Assembly (NCBI GenBank): GCA_006384855.1
Contig: VCJN01002444.1
Location: 1-64,000, forward strand
DNA from: Tetraselmis striata
Lineage: Eukaryota; Chlorophyta; Chlorodendrophyceae; Chlorodendrales; Chlorodendraceae
Direction of reading: 5' to 3'
Length of the DNA stretch: 64,000 nt
The translations under genes were made by a program, and so were the position numbers. A model generated the notes under the pieces. It saw only the letters and a program-made list of their open reading frames with translations, had not been told where the DNA came from and did not search any database. Below, one piece after another: positions 9,620-20,200 of this stretch (positions within the stretch are counted from its first letter, which is position 1; every line of letters begins with the position of its first letter).

Positions 9620-11583
9620 ACATATATGCCATATATGTATACATATATATATATATATATATATATGAATACATGATCTGTTCTGAGACCATCATAACAC
9701 GGTTCACAGAGTTTAAAGTGATGTATTTACTTGCCACGGTAGCACTAATCTTTCAAAACCGAAATATTATGACGACAGAGAATAACATGGAATATGATAA
9801 CAGTGTACCCGCACAATTGTCACAGATGTGCTGCAAAGTTTGATACCATAATTGTTGTTAGATGTAATATGTTGCCCAAGCCGAAATGAAGGTGGGCAGC
9901 CGGGCAGCGCACTTGACACCCAGCCGGTCGCGGGCCACCAGCAGCATCTGCTGCTCATTGTCCAAAAGCGCGAAAGCAAACTCGCCATCCAAGGCGCTCA
10001 GTAGAGCGCGGGAGTTGCCTCGGTACCCGTCATCCACCCACAGCTTCAAGATGACCTGCAAACGCACGCAATTGCTGCAGGGTCAATCGCACCCTGCTGG
10101 AGTCACGAGACTACTTCAATCCAGGAATCCAGGATGCTCGGCTTGAATCACGAATATGATTAGTAAGACGCAGTCTCCTATGAATTATAAATTGTTAATA
10201 TCTATAAGTCGCTGAGTTGTAATAAGGGTTAACGTAAACTGTAAGGCTGCTTGTAGAAATAGAGCATGCATGGTCGAATACCATCACCGTATACGAATAT
10301 ATCAGACGTCTATGTAATTCCGTTGAATCGGAATCGCGCCCTAACCTGCGAGTCGCTTATGCCAGGTTCTCGTTCGACCGCGTGCTCGGTGCCGTAGAGT
10401 TCTCCGTTGCACACGAGGGCTGCGCCACTCCGGAGAATTGGCTGCTTCCCATGGTCACCATCGCCGACAATGGCCAGTCGAGCATGTGCGAGCAGCGCGC
10501 ATGAATTCGACCATGCGTCTGGGCATCGCCACAAGCCGATCCCGTCGGGGCCCTGCGCAAGCCATCAGCAGTCAATGTGAAAGACCGCCGCTGAAATCCA
10601 AGTTGCTACGATGCATCGATTTGAGCGTGCATCGTAAGCGTTAATATACCCAAGCCAGACAAGATTTAAGTAATAGTAATTCGACCACAGTATTTATTAG
10701 CAAGCAAAAATACTACGACGGCGGGTAATGCGAGTATGCGTGGTACCAGTGTAAGAGTTGCAACGTCGTGCAGAGCGATCGAGATGCTCGTCGATGACAG
10801 TCCTCCGATGTGGCAGTGGATAGGGATGTCAGGGGTATGCGACTACTAAACAATAAACAACTCTCGGAGAGGTTTTAAATCAGTCTCTCATTAAGGACGA
10901 ATTCGATAGTATTAGTTCTGATGCCTGTCGGAACTCGAGGCGGCGGAGTCGAGCGAGATAGTAGCGTATGCTACTCATAGTGAATTAATATGATGCGACG
11001 ACAGATCTCCGGGGGAGGAAATATCCGAGACGACCAGGTGGAATACTGTCAGGGTTGAATGCTCGTCGATAGCTACCGCATTCGTGAATTACTGCGGGGC
11101 TGTTGGACACGGTGGAGTGACGAGAACTGGGCATGTGGCACTGTGGCAAATGTGTTACTTTGGCACTCTGGCACTGGGCCTGTCGCGCCGTGGCAATATT
11201 GACGACCTTTGATGACAGGCTTGACGAAATTCCTAATGAGCATGAATTAAAACATTACATCAAATTTGACGGAGTATAGCGTCATATAACTGAGCTGCAC
11301 GTCACTGCGGCGGAGTGTCAATTTCAGCTAGCAATCGATGGCAGCGACGACGTGTATGTTCCCGCCCGCCGCGGGCGGCGGGGGGGGGGGGGGGGGGGGG
11401 GGGGGGGCTTATCTTGCGGCGATGCTATCGCCCTCTTACCCTGTGCTCAAGTAGACGCAGCCTCTCCTCTATGAAGGCCTCGAGCCGTCTCCGGTCGTTT
11501 GAACACCCGGCAGAATGACTGAGACTGATGTCAGAGCTGCTGTCATCCGTAGCCCAGGCTACCACCGCCAATATACCGCACAT
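1..11583 (-). CDS. Tri-modular asparagine synthetase / arylamine N-acetyltransferase / GT2 glycosyltransferase fusion (3' end outside window)
   Basis: Hand-built model, minus strand: exons 11583-11440, 10552-10346, 10055-9913, 9549-9095, 8956-8510, 7903-7261, 6666-6516, 5039-4786, 4271-4124, 3533-2817, 1994-1648 and 285 to beyond base 1. Codon phase agrees at all eleven junctions, giving about 1,310 residues before the edge. The start is the ATG of MCGILAVVAW, the classic N-terminal nucleophile cysteine of class II amidotransferases. Two modules are joined inside single exons: 7903-7261 carries the synthetase C-terminus and the NAT N-terminus, 3533-2817 carries the NAT C-terminus and the GT2 start, so this is one gene and not three neighbours. 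Intron 4 uses a GC donor. Oddities: an in-frame TAG at 9231-9233 and one excess base near 1835-1838. It could be a decaying gene or contain assembly errors. Biochemical product unknown. Confidence 0.85.
395..775 (-). repeat. Dispersed repeat R1, copy A (in last visible intron of the fusion gene)
   Basis: About 380 bp lying inside intron 286-1647. It shares with four other copies the block around TTTCGCGAGTGATT, the block GGACC(G/A)CCCCACATTC and the end block AATGTCGTTTGCG. Read in the repeat's own direction it runs on the minus strand, the same direction as the gene. The rest of this intron (775-1647) is AT-richer and shows no gene. Confidence 0.75.
2160..2775 (+). repeat. AT-rich dispersed repeat R2, copy 1
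   Basis: Occupies most of intron 1995-2816 of the fusion gene. It shares with 5310-5815 and, in reverse, 34960-35490 the stretches ACTGACAGATC, GTTTGTATT(ATT)GCCCAT and, at the other end, CGCTAGAAGG(A)TGGCAAATCA followed by GGCCAGG(C)ACCGC. The copies are markedly diverged, so the family is old. No coding capacity is visible; class unknown. Confidence 0.6.
3645..4025 (-). repeat. Dispersed repeat R1, copy B
   Basis: Fills most of intron 3534-4123 of the fusion gene. It has the shared R1 blocks, including CGCATACCGAATGTTTCGGA in reverse complement, and extends to a segment containing GGTACCTAGCTCGTCG that copy A also has. A C run of about 20 on the plus strand (about 4059-4079) lies between the copy and exon 4271-4124, so on the gene's strand it is a G run some 45 bases after the 5' splice site. 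Confidence 0.75.
4410..4755 (+). repeat. Dispersed repeat R1, copy C
   Basis: Lies in intron 4272-4785 of the fusion gene, opposite in direction to copies A and B. It ends about 30 bases from exon 5039-4786. Shared blocks: GACATTTCGCAAGTGATTCG, CCACAT...ATCACCCCACAT and GGAAATGTCGTTTGCGCGG. Upstream it also shares GGTCAACGGACGGATA with copy A. Confidence 0.75.
5130..5308 (+). repeat. Pentanucleotide microsatellite (TAGAC)n grading into (TAGAA)n
   Basis: About 175 bp of 5-bp units inside intron 5040-6515 of the fusion gene. The left part is TAGAC-type, the right part TAGAA-type with TCGAA and TGGAA variants, so one array has drifted from one unit to the other. It directly precedes an R2 copy. 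Confidence 0.9.
5310..5815 (+). repeat. AT-rich dispersed repeat R2, copy 2
   Basis: Second R2 copy, in intron 5040-6515. It has the shared TTTGTATTGCCCAT block near its left end and GGGTGGCAAATCA...CGGCCAGGGTAGGCACCGC at its right end. Between them the sequence is AT-rich without an ORF of note. Confidence 0.6.
6060..6420 (+). repeat. Dispersed repeat R1, copy D
   Basis: Lies in the same intron as R2 copy 2 and ends about 95 bases from exon 6666-6516. It carries CAAATGTTTCGGACCACCCC, CACCCCACATTACGCGC, CGAGTTTCTCGAAGG and GGAATGTCGTTTGCGCGG. Confidence 0.75.
6690..7135 (+). repeat. CAT/CAG-rich tandem duplication with poly-C separators
   Basis: Two diverged copies of a unit of about 240 bp, each starting with a poly-C tract (near 6719-6743 and 6958-6970) followed by CGCAACCCGT and a CAT-rich stretch ending in CACCCCCAACCGCCTCCCAC. 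It fills intron 6667-7260 of the fusion gene. The ORFs predicted here are low-complexity His/Pro/Ser strings and are not genes. Confidence 0.7.
8060..8415 (+). repeat. Dispersed repeat R1, copy E
   Basis: Lies in intron 7904-8509 of the fusion gene. It is the cleanest match in the core: GGCATTTCGCGAGTGATTCG, CGCATACCGAATGTTTCGGA and GGAAATGTCGTTTGTGCGCC. It is the fifth copy, and each of five introns of this gene holds exactly one. Confidence 0.8.
9590..9666 (+). repeat. Compound (CT)n/(TA)n microsatellite
   Basis: A (CT)n run followed by (TA)n in intron 9550-9912 of the fusion gene. The rest of that intron (9667-9912) is AT-rich and shows no gene. Confidence 0.9.
10553..11439. other. Intron 1 of the fusion gene, no gene seen
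   Basis: An 887-bp intron without a recognisable gene or repeat family. A G run on the plus strand (about 11381-11407) becomes a C run about 33 bases after the 5' splice site on the gene's strand. Confidence 0.6.
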
Positions 11584-11774
11584 TCTATCAGCTATACCTG
11601 CGAAGATATAAGCAGCAGATATAGATCCAGAAGGTCATTGTGAGTCACAAGCAACTGTATCTTTGAAGCAGCATTGCTCCGACGGCGATACTTTCTACAG
11701 TACCAAGACAAGGTCCGACCAGTACACAGTGACCCCTCGCAGCCTTGAGTGAATATTCTATGTCCAATGGCAGA

Positions 11775-11784
11775 ATATATATAG
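11775..11784 (-). promoter_or_regulatory. TATA-like element between divergent genes
   Basis: The string AATATATATAG lies about 190 bases upstream of the fusion gene's ATG (11583) and about 1.15 kb from the M20 peptidase ATG (12932). It is the best TATA-box candidate for the fusion gene. No transcript evidence; inference only. Confidence 0.3.
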
Positions 11785-11799
11785 CCGGCTCGTACCGTA

Positions 11800-12186
11800 G
11801 TGTGGTGGACACTGTATTGCTGTTGCAAGCTAGTATTAATAGTCTCAGTAGGATTGAGCCCGGCATTGTGTCAGACCATGTCGCGCGAGTGTCTAAAGAT
11901 CGTGTCACAACAAGAGGCGCCGTCGAAAACTGGTGCCTTTCGTCGGATCAGCGTCGCGTTCCAAGGGCCGGATGTAGATAATGCGAAAATACTTGAGGCA
12001 TCGGTCGGCCGTATTGTATTCAGTGCGCGTCAGTGGCTACACTCCCTCTCGGCGGGCTCGGTGTGGACTCTCGCCGTCGAGGCCTACTCGCTGGATATCG
12101 CGTTATACAGTCGCCGGGAGCATTGCTCAGGATTGAAACCATTCAGGCTCCGCGTGGAATGTACTCTGCATGCATGTGCATGTTAA
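11800..12186 (+). CDS. Hypothetical protein, 128 aa, in the divergent intergenic region
   Basis: An uninterrupted frame whose second half reads like ordinary protein (FRRISVAFQGPDVDN, ARQWLHSLSAGSVW). I recognise no family. It may start at the internal Met of MSRECLKIV, or be chance coding in the 1.35-kb gap between the fusion gene and the peptidase. The remainder of the gap (12187-12931) is AT-rich with nothing recognised. Confidence 0.2.
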   Translation: MWWTLYCCCKLVLIVSVGLSPALCQTMSRECLKIVSQQEAPSKTGAFRRISVAFQGPDVDNAKILEASVGRIVFSARQWLHSLSAGSVWTLAVEAYSLDIALYSRREHCSGLKPFRLRVECTLHACAC

Positions 12187-12931
12187 CTGACAGAGGTTGA
12201 GAATGGCGGTCGTGGCAATATCGCATTAATATTATCTGGACTGTATACAATAACATATATATTACTATATTTATATATACACGTAGTATGTATATTCTGA
12301 TGCCAAACTCTAGCAGTATATGAAATGTGTGCTGTTGTGTTCCAATATAATACATGATATACATTGTATTGCGACTCGGGATGCATTGGCCCGTCCGACA
12401 TGTTTAATATTTGACATTACCTAGTACATAGTTGTAACTTGCATTTTATTTCAACGAAGACGCGTCGCACTGTGCTATGAGGCGCTGTGTCCGTCGGTGT
12501 CACGCAATCCTCACGCAAATCCGCCTCCAGCTATTATACACGCGGCGATGGCTCGATACTATCGAAAGCCATGTATTCCGGCCCCTACTTGTAGTCCACC
12601 GCGTCGATGGCAATCCATTGTCCTTGGATGCTAAAGCGATTGTATCATACACGAATATAAAGTACACAGGCCAGACGTCGTCATGATGCGATTCGGGCTA
12701 TCTCGGGCGGGTGCTGACTGGGCTGTTCACTGCTGGGCTCGATGGGCGGGGCAAGTTACGAACATACATATCAGCATTGCGCGAGCGGCAACGGTGTCTC
12801 ACCATTGACGTCATTTGCAATCTTCTTGTCATTGACGGGCTGAGCGCACGCAAATATCCTTCAGCCCACCTTCAGCCATTTCTATTGGAATCAGATCAAG
12901 CTCGGCTTGCCACTCCTGCAGCGCTGCGATC

Positions 12932-14933
12932 ATGGCAGGAACCGCCGATGCATATGCCGACCTTACCCGGCGGGACCAGGAGTGGCTAGCATCCTTCTCT
13001 TCAGCGATCAAGCACAGGTATTCACGTGTCTTTTGCTGCATATATATATATATATATATATATATACGGCCCGTGTTATCGGTTGCGGCGCATCACTTGA
13101 AGCGTCTCCGGCGCGACGGTGTTATCGGTTGCGGCGCATCACTTGAAGCGTCTCCGGCGCGACGGCGCGTGGCTGAACCCTGTGATATTGGCGTCTGGAT
13201 GGTCGCGCGTGCCGTTGACACCGCGCTGTTCACGCGGCTGTGAAGCAAATTGTGCGTGCTCCGACGATCCCAGCAAATGAATAATAATCGCGTTGGAGTA
13301 AACCCAGCCGCGCGACACTATACATTATTATTGATTCAGCTTGACAATCCCGGGCCCGTTGTCGTGCGATACTGAAGCCATGTCGCCGGGATTTCCCTGT
13401 CGTCTCAGAAGGCCCATCTCCAGCAACCCTGAGGGACTTTCGGCCGTCTGGAAGTTGATCCTCGCTGACCTGCGGTCACTTCCAAATTTCACCGTCGAGA
13501 TTTTCCGTGATCCGTTGCATTCTCAACCGGTTCTCGTTGCACAGCGCCCACCAGGTGCGCCTCGGCCTCACAGATGCTGGGACCAATGTCTAAACGTTTC
13601 CCATGCGATGTGTCACGTCCCTTCGCGTTGCCAAGACTGGCATCGAGACTGATGGTGCCCACAAGACCGGCACTCACATAGTCGCATTGGTGTCCGTTTC
13701 GGCATAACATATTATCACTGACGCGATCACTGTGAGAGTAGACGTAGGAAGAGGCCCGTGGGTGGTGATTTCTGGCCACTATGACGTGGAGGAGGCGGAT
13801 GTCGACGAACCACCGCAACAGTATCATGGCACGCGCTGGTCGTCAGATCCCTTTGTGCCCTACATCGCCAACGGCCGGATCACAGCACGAGGTGATCATC
13901 CCATCCTGCACTGCGACCGTAGCAGCATTCGAATAGCAACGGCGTGTCTAAAATTCAACTGTTTGTGGATGTTTCGCCGATGGGGACGTCGACCTACATC
14001 GGCCAGAACTTGTGGTGGAGCAGATCGCACATATTTTATTGGAAGTTCCCAACGACACATGGCAGGTCTGCCAACCTCTCCGGCGTGTTGACACGTTTCA
14101 CTATGCGCATTCCACAGGAGTGGGAGACAATCTAGGCCCTCTTCTCTTGCACATTCAGGCGATATCTGAGGCACTAAGGGGGGAGAGGGATAAGGATGCA
14201 AAGCCCTTACCCGGGCATCTGCTGGGTAATTCATGGTGATGAAGAGGTAAGCATTATCATAGGATTCTACTTTTCATCACCATCATCAGCAGCAGCAGCA
14301 TCAACATCACTAGCACACCGCCAGTGCACTGGCAGTAGGCACGGCCACATTACACGACGAAATAACACATGCCTGCGGGCTCTTATAATGACATCTAATC
14401 TTAGCCTCGTTTGGCGCGTTCAGGTTGGCTCTCCCGCCGCGCATGCCCTGTACCCAACCATTCGGCTGCCTGAGCCAGTGGCGCTGTTTGTGGAGGAAAG
14501 CGGCTACTTCATTGCAGATGCGGAGCCCCCGCAGCAGCGGGTTCTCTACCTGGAGGGAGACTCCGAGCCAGGCGTCATGGCCACTGCACTGGCAGCGGTA
14601 GGTTGAGTTCTTGGCACTTAATGATGCTGTTTGTACCTAGAGCACTCACTCACCTCAGTCACAGCACTCGATCAGCACGCGCACGAGCATCTGATACACC
14701 TGAAGCCATGCACTGAGTGAATTCCCGTGGCTGGGTGTTGCGCGTTCAGGTCGCAGATGTTGCCAGGACGCAGGGCGTGTCAGTCAGGGCTGAGAAGCGC
14801 TTCATGAACAAAGCCAACGGGCCTGATGGCTGCCCCTTCCTCAAGCATCTGGTCCGCGGCGGCCCATACATTGCCGATCGGCCCTAATGACACTGCCACG
14901 ATCATCCACCAGCCCAACGAGTCCATCCCCACA
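12932..14933 (+). CDS. M20-family metallopeptidase (possibly more exons downstream)
   Basis: Model: exons 12932-13017, 13409-13554, 13742-13891, 14118-14246, 14424-14597 and 14750-14933. The zinc-site start WVVISGHYDVEEA and WSSDPFVPYIANGRITARG are in exon 3; GVGDNLGPLLLHIQAIS (family usually DNKGP) in exon 4; CWVIHGDEEVGSP bridges exons 4 and 5; the late IIHQPNESIP matches the family's H.pNE motif. M20 enzymes are two-zinc aminoacylases, carboxypeptidases or dipeptidases. Phase is clean for exons 1-4, but exon 4 has one base too many, best placed in a six-G run at 14178-14183, and exon 6 another near 14855-14865. So this is either a pseudogene or a gene with homopolymer errors. The 3' end was not found. 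It is divergent from the fusion gene. Confidence 0.7.
13074..13165 (+). repeat. 46-bp perfect tandem duplication
   Basis: Two identical 46-bp units (13074-13119 and 13120-13165), beginning TGTTATCGGTTGCGGCGC, in intron 1 of the M20 gene directly after a (TA)n tract (13040-13066). Identity of the copies implies a recent event. Confidence 0.9.
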
Positions 14934-17245
14934 GTGAGAGCCAATGCGACCTCTGATATGCGATGTGCCCGCGTGTCCTGGCTGCATTCCTGCATGGCTG
15001 CTGATGAGCCATGCTAACTAAATGCACAGGTGATCCATGGACAAATAAACCGATGATAACAATGGCTTTTGCGACCGCAGGCATGGTTGGAAGTAAGCCG
15101 TGTGCAGTTCCTTCAACTCCTGAGGAGTGTTGCAGCTCAACAGCCCAAGACGGCGTCGCCTTCTTGAGTCCTCCTGATGAATAGAAGGTCCCAAGACCGG
15201 TGGCACAAGGGACATCAGCAGCCATCTGTTGCTACGCCGATAAGAACTTGGTAGCCATGTAGCAGTGTCATTGCCATCAGCAGATGTCATCTCACTGTAG
15301 TAAGTATAATGGGCTGGCACATGATCCATATCATCGCTTTCCTTGAAGCCCTACCACGGCACACTCGTGCACCCGGGAAAGTGCGACATTCATAAATCAC
15401 AGATCGGCGACCCCCCCCCCCCCCCCTTCCCCCCCCCCCGCCCGGTCCGTCTCCCACCCATCTCACCCCCTTCAGCCGCCATGGCCTGTGGCAGCCGACA
15501 ATGGGATATCCTAGCCGGAGGAACCACCGCACATCCTCTCCCACGCACGAGGACGGGGTGCGGGCGCTTGTTGGCTAAGTCTGTGCCCATCCTATCAAGC
15601 GAGGCCAACTTGCCCGCGTGTCGCCCGTGTCGCTTTTTTACCTAATAAAACCGTGTATAATTTCCCGTTTTCCAGCCCCCCCCCCTCCCCTCTTCACTGC
15701 AGCCGCCTATGTGCACACGTCGGTTCCTACAAATAGCCGCCGCCCACTATTCAGGCTCGGCGTGGTAATAACAAACTGCGAATAACAGGAACCTGCTCTG
15801 CCTGCCAGGGGTCGAACGTGGACGGAATTAGATGGGGAGTACATGCAATGCCCATATAGGTAGCAAGCAAGCTTAATTTGAGGCTCATGATAAGGGTTCC
15901 TATTATACATGCGTCGAACCCCGTGGGCAGAATGCGGGGACAGCGTGTCTAGAGAGTCACATGATCGCAGAATGTGCCACACAGCCTGATCAGGGGAACC
16001 TGCATTGGGGTGAATACGTCACGTCAAGTTGGCATTTCCAGGTGCGGGGGTGGGGGTCAAAGACCGACAATCATTGGCTGACAATCATTCGATAGTAATT
16101 TCCCCAAGGGCAGCTTGGCTTGGACGGCGGAGAGCAGCAAGTCGGTAGCATGCTGTGACATTGAATACACCACGATTAATCCAAGGTGGTTTGAAGTCAC
16201 CGCGCGCCGGGCGGCAGCATTCACATCCAGATGTCACAGAATCGCGGCAGGTCCCACCTGCGAGCAAAGCTCCGCAGCAAGTGTAGACTGCATGCACGGT
16301 TGTTGTGGCATGATGGGTTGAAAGGGTCAGGTTCTCACGATAATCCCGGCAGCAACACTGTTGTCCCTGTAGTCCGTCGAACAACTGCATGCGGCTGATG
16401 TTAAGATATGGATACACCAGATGTCTGTGGCCACTGATTGATACTCTGCATTGGTGGCTACTATGTGATTTTGCATACCGGGCAGCGAAGGTAGATATCA
16501 TCATCAAGCTGACAGCTGCAAAGTAGTGGCAGGTGATGTGCAATCGGAGGGTTGGTATAGAGTGCGTTGCTTTCTATTCGCCGATGTACATACTATACAT
16601 ACAGCGTAGTGTGACCCAAGGTCCGGTAGCTCCGCAGTATTATCTAGGTAATCTGACAAGGACAGCAATGAAGTGACGAGTGCATCCCTGCGGATTAAAA
16701 TATATGCCTTTTAAATAAATTTATATACGTCCTCAGTACATGTCATGGTAGTATCATTTGTGGCGCATGATAATGACAGTATGCAACCTTATACTACCTT
16801 CACTTAAGCTACTCCGTAATACGGGTAAAATTGCCCAATTGGACGTGTGAACATTTAATGAATATCGACCTCAATTAAGGTTCCACCAGGTTTTGCCATA
16901 TTTCAATCGTTGCGTTAGCCTGCGCTTGTTTGCATGCTCGGCGCGTCCCACATTCCTTCCCAATACTAAGTTGAAGTGAATTGTCACAATTGTGCGACGG
17001 TACTAGCGCACGTACGCATCACATCGGATGGGGAACGCTGCCTCGCTGCTAATGTGGCAACAAGGCAGATAGCAAGGCTGCGGCGGCTCCTGCAAAATGG
17101 CACACGGCAATGGGCCACTTGTAGCCCTGTAGTAGGCGCCAGGCAGGACGCTCAACTAATATGCGCATCCTCCGCAAATGGGCTAGCCACCCGCTCAACA
17201 CCTGCCTGCGTTCACGTTTATTTTTTGATGGGGGCACAGTCCGAT
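14934..17245. other. Intergenic stretch between the M20 and USP genes
   Basis: No supported gene. It contains two poly-C/G blocks (about 15411-15439 and 15676-15690) and a 152-aa minus-strand frame at 16085-16543 with a hydrophobic start (YFAAVSLMMISTFAARY) and many cysteines; I do not recognise it and rate it as probably chance. Additional 3' exons of the M20 gene may lie in 15.0-15.3 kb. Confidence 0.5.
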
Positions 17246-20200
17246 TCATCTCGCCATCTCGTAGAACAGCAGCGTGGCGTGGCTGGCCAGTACCTAAACA
17301 TTGCAAGGAGTCAGGGGAAGGGAGGGGAAGGGAAGGGAGGGAGAGGGGAAGAGAGGGGGTATTCAGCTGTCCAAGAGAGAGAGAGGGAGAGAGAGAGTTG
17401 AGGGATTGGGGTGACATGACAGTACTGACGCGCAGATGATGAAGGCGTGCCAACCTCGGTCTCGCTGCTCTCCCACACTTTGGCGTCCGACGCGTGGCAC
17501 CAGCAGCCAGGCGAGTCACCTGGCGGCAGAACAAAACAAGCACGAGATCACCGCCCGTGCAGCACTTTCATATTTTACATGATGTCCTGTAGTGTGCGGC
17601 CACACGTAAAGGCAAGCACGGGTGAAGCATTGGCAAGAATGGAGGTTGCTCGCGGCAGTGGATGATCGGGTGCTTGTACGGGTGGAGCGCCAGTGTGGAA
17701 TAGACTATCAGAGTCGTAAAATCTACTGGAGTGCTGGTACTGTAGAGCGGTACCTTCGGCCTGGCACAACCGAAAGGTGGTGTAGTGGCCCGAGGATGGC
17801 CCGCCATGGTGCACCACGACAGCTTTGAGGCGGTACGTCTCGTGGCGTGAGGGGCTGGTTGGGCCCATGCGGGCGCAGCGTCCGCCGGGTACCTCATCCC
17901 CCTTGTCTGCGGTGGCTGATGCGGGGCTCGCTGCGCTGCTGGGCGCCTCCGCGCTGCTGCTCGGCGGGCGGAGGTTGCTGAGCCCCTGCAGGCGCATGAC
18001 GCACAGCCTATAAATGTAAATTCAGGCAGAGCTGCTTCCAGGGCACATGCCCTCCCGCTGGGTTCGCCAACCCTAAAGGCATTGGCCCATTTCATGAGAT
18101 GACAGCCCACCTAGGGCAGCTGCTAGTCCTACTTGCAAGCACGGACGGCGGCTGTCGTCTGGGGAGAAATCCCACGAGGCTTTGGCATCTTAAAACATAC
18201 ACCCTCGAACGAAGCATGTACGGTATAATAGGGCGCAGACCTGTATCGCATCGGATGAATGCCTGCGTGGTCGCTATTGACGCAAAGGGGTCCCGTCCCA
18301 AACTCACCGAACCGGCATTCGGGCCGCCAATTGAACGGCTTTTATTGACTGCATTCTTCTGTTGGCCATTGGGCAACAACTCATCGGCACTGGCGCGCGC
18401 TTCTAGCAGCAGCATGCCGGAAACAAACATGCGCATCGGACGCCCAATCGAACCAAACGGCCATTCCTGTGCCGTGATACTGCCGGCATGCCGGCTGCAG
18501 CTACAGCTACAGCTGCACACCATTTTCGTATCCATGACATGCCATGCAGGGCGGTCTCCCACACAGCATCCCTCCCGAAGGCAACCGGCAACGAGAATTG
18601 AAGGCTCTGGCTGATGGAATAGCGCCAGCCCGCGTTTACTTGCCTTACTGCAGTAGGGCGCCATGTCCAGGCTCAGCGGGAACGGGACATGGCCGTGCAG
18701 CTTGACCCGGTCCCCCGTGAGCAGGAAGTGCGCGCGCCGGAGCTCCAGGCACAGGACCTAAAAGGAGCGCAGCCGAGGGTGGCCGTCACTGGCTGAAGTG
18801 ACGCTCGCAGGGTATAGGGTACCTGTTGCATCTGGTGCTATTTCCACACAATGCTGTAGCGAGCCAGCGGGCGCAGGGCCAATGCCAGGCGGCGGGGCCA
18901 CTCACTGGCGGCAACCTGGCGAGCATGATGCGCTTGGCGGCGGGCTGCCGAGCACGGCGCCACGCCACTCCGCATTCCGCAGCGTGGCTCGCGCAGTCGC
19001 ACTCGTCAACGCAGCCTGAATGCGCCCAGATGGCAAGCGCACACACACGGTGATGTCAGGAACAGCTACGCTACGAATAAGCGCGACCAGCAGAGTTTAC
19101 GTGTTCACATGCTGCTCCCCCGTCTCAGCCGCATCCCCGCCCTCCCTCCCCAGCGAGAAGATGGGCGTGGTAAGAATAGCCAAGCGCGCCATCTTCTCAA
19201 CAATACAGTCTACCAAGGTGGCAAGCAGACTCTATACCACAGCAAGCAGCCGTCACCATCGTCATGCCCGCACCTCCGCACGCCCGCAGCTTCTCGGCTG
19301 CGTTGTTTACATCCTCACTGCTGTGGCCACAAGCGGCCTCCAGTGCGACAATTGCCGCCCGGTGGCTGCAGGCGCTGCACTCCTGGGCGCTCACAGAGGG
19401 CAGGCAGATGTCGTAGCTCAGGGCAGTGGTGAGGCGGGCACCACAACAGCCGCCCCCCATTCTTCCTGTGCCCTTCTCCGGGCCGGCCTCTACGGCAGAG
19501 AGCCCAATGGCAATTCCTCTGGGCGCGACTTGCTACGCGGGGATGGTGGTGCTTGGTGGCGAGGGCGCTCACCACGCCGCTCAGCATCTCCGGCGCAATG
19601 GCGTCGTCCAGGCAGCGCTGCAGCGTGGCGCCGGGCGCGACTTGGGCGCCATGGCAGGGGAGCGTGAGGCGCAGCACGAGAAAGGGGTGGATCTGCGTCA
19701 CGCTGCGGCGGCCGCAGCCGAGGCAGGTGAGCATCTGCGCCGTGAAGCCCTGCAACCGCGGGCGGCGGCGAGCAGCGGGTCCCCGGGGGTGGATGGGTGC
19801 GGAGCAGACCAGGCAGCGGAATCAGCGCTCGGTGCTGCCGGCTCCCTGCCGTTTCAATCGCTCTGTCAACCTTTCCGACAATTCCGTTTATGCTCTCGAG
19901 CATCAATAGATAGGCCTCGGGGTACAGTAATAGGTGCCGGCGCAGTAACAATAAGAATGCGGACTAGGACCTGCCGAATCTGTTAGACATCAAATGTAGA
20001 CGGAACTATGAGCTCCGCAGGGAACCACACCGGTGTGCACAACTCCCAATTTCGGGCTTGTAGTATGGGTGCCCATAGGCGCGCCCCTGTGGTTCCACAC
20101 CCGTAATACAACTATACACCATTAAGGATCCGCATCAAGGACGATGGGGTAAAGATCAAGAACCATGATACCTGGCGGTGCTACACATCAAGAATCGTGA

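Larger units (their letters stand above)
7500..11583 (-). other. Module 1: AsnB-type glutamine-hydrolysing asparagine synthetase
   Basis: Residues about 1-565 of the fusion. The glutaminase half has Cys2 (MCGIL), RGPDGIG, the arginine of ARLAIVGDGD, CNGELYG and LDGEFAFALLD...RDRLGVK. The synthetase half has the PP-loop ATP motif LLSGGLDSS near residue 283, GEGVDELFCGYDR, the substrate-side stretch FGVEARVPFMD and the C-terminal block EKQLLRHAFQ...ARRRKIQFAEGVG, ending around RCFRDIFDQ. In the family, the first half frees ammonia from glutamine and the second adenylates a carboxylate and amidates it. AsnB-like enzymes also make other amide bonds in natural-product pathways, so asparagine need not be the product. 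The TAG at 9231-9233 lies in the stretch just before the PP-loop, at a position that is normally a charged or polar residue. Confidence 0.9.
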
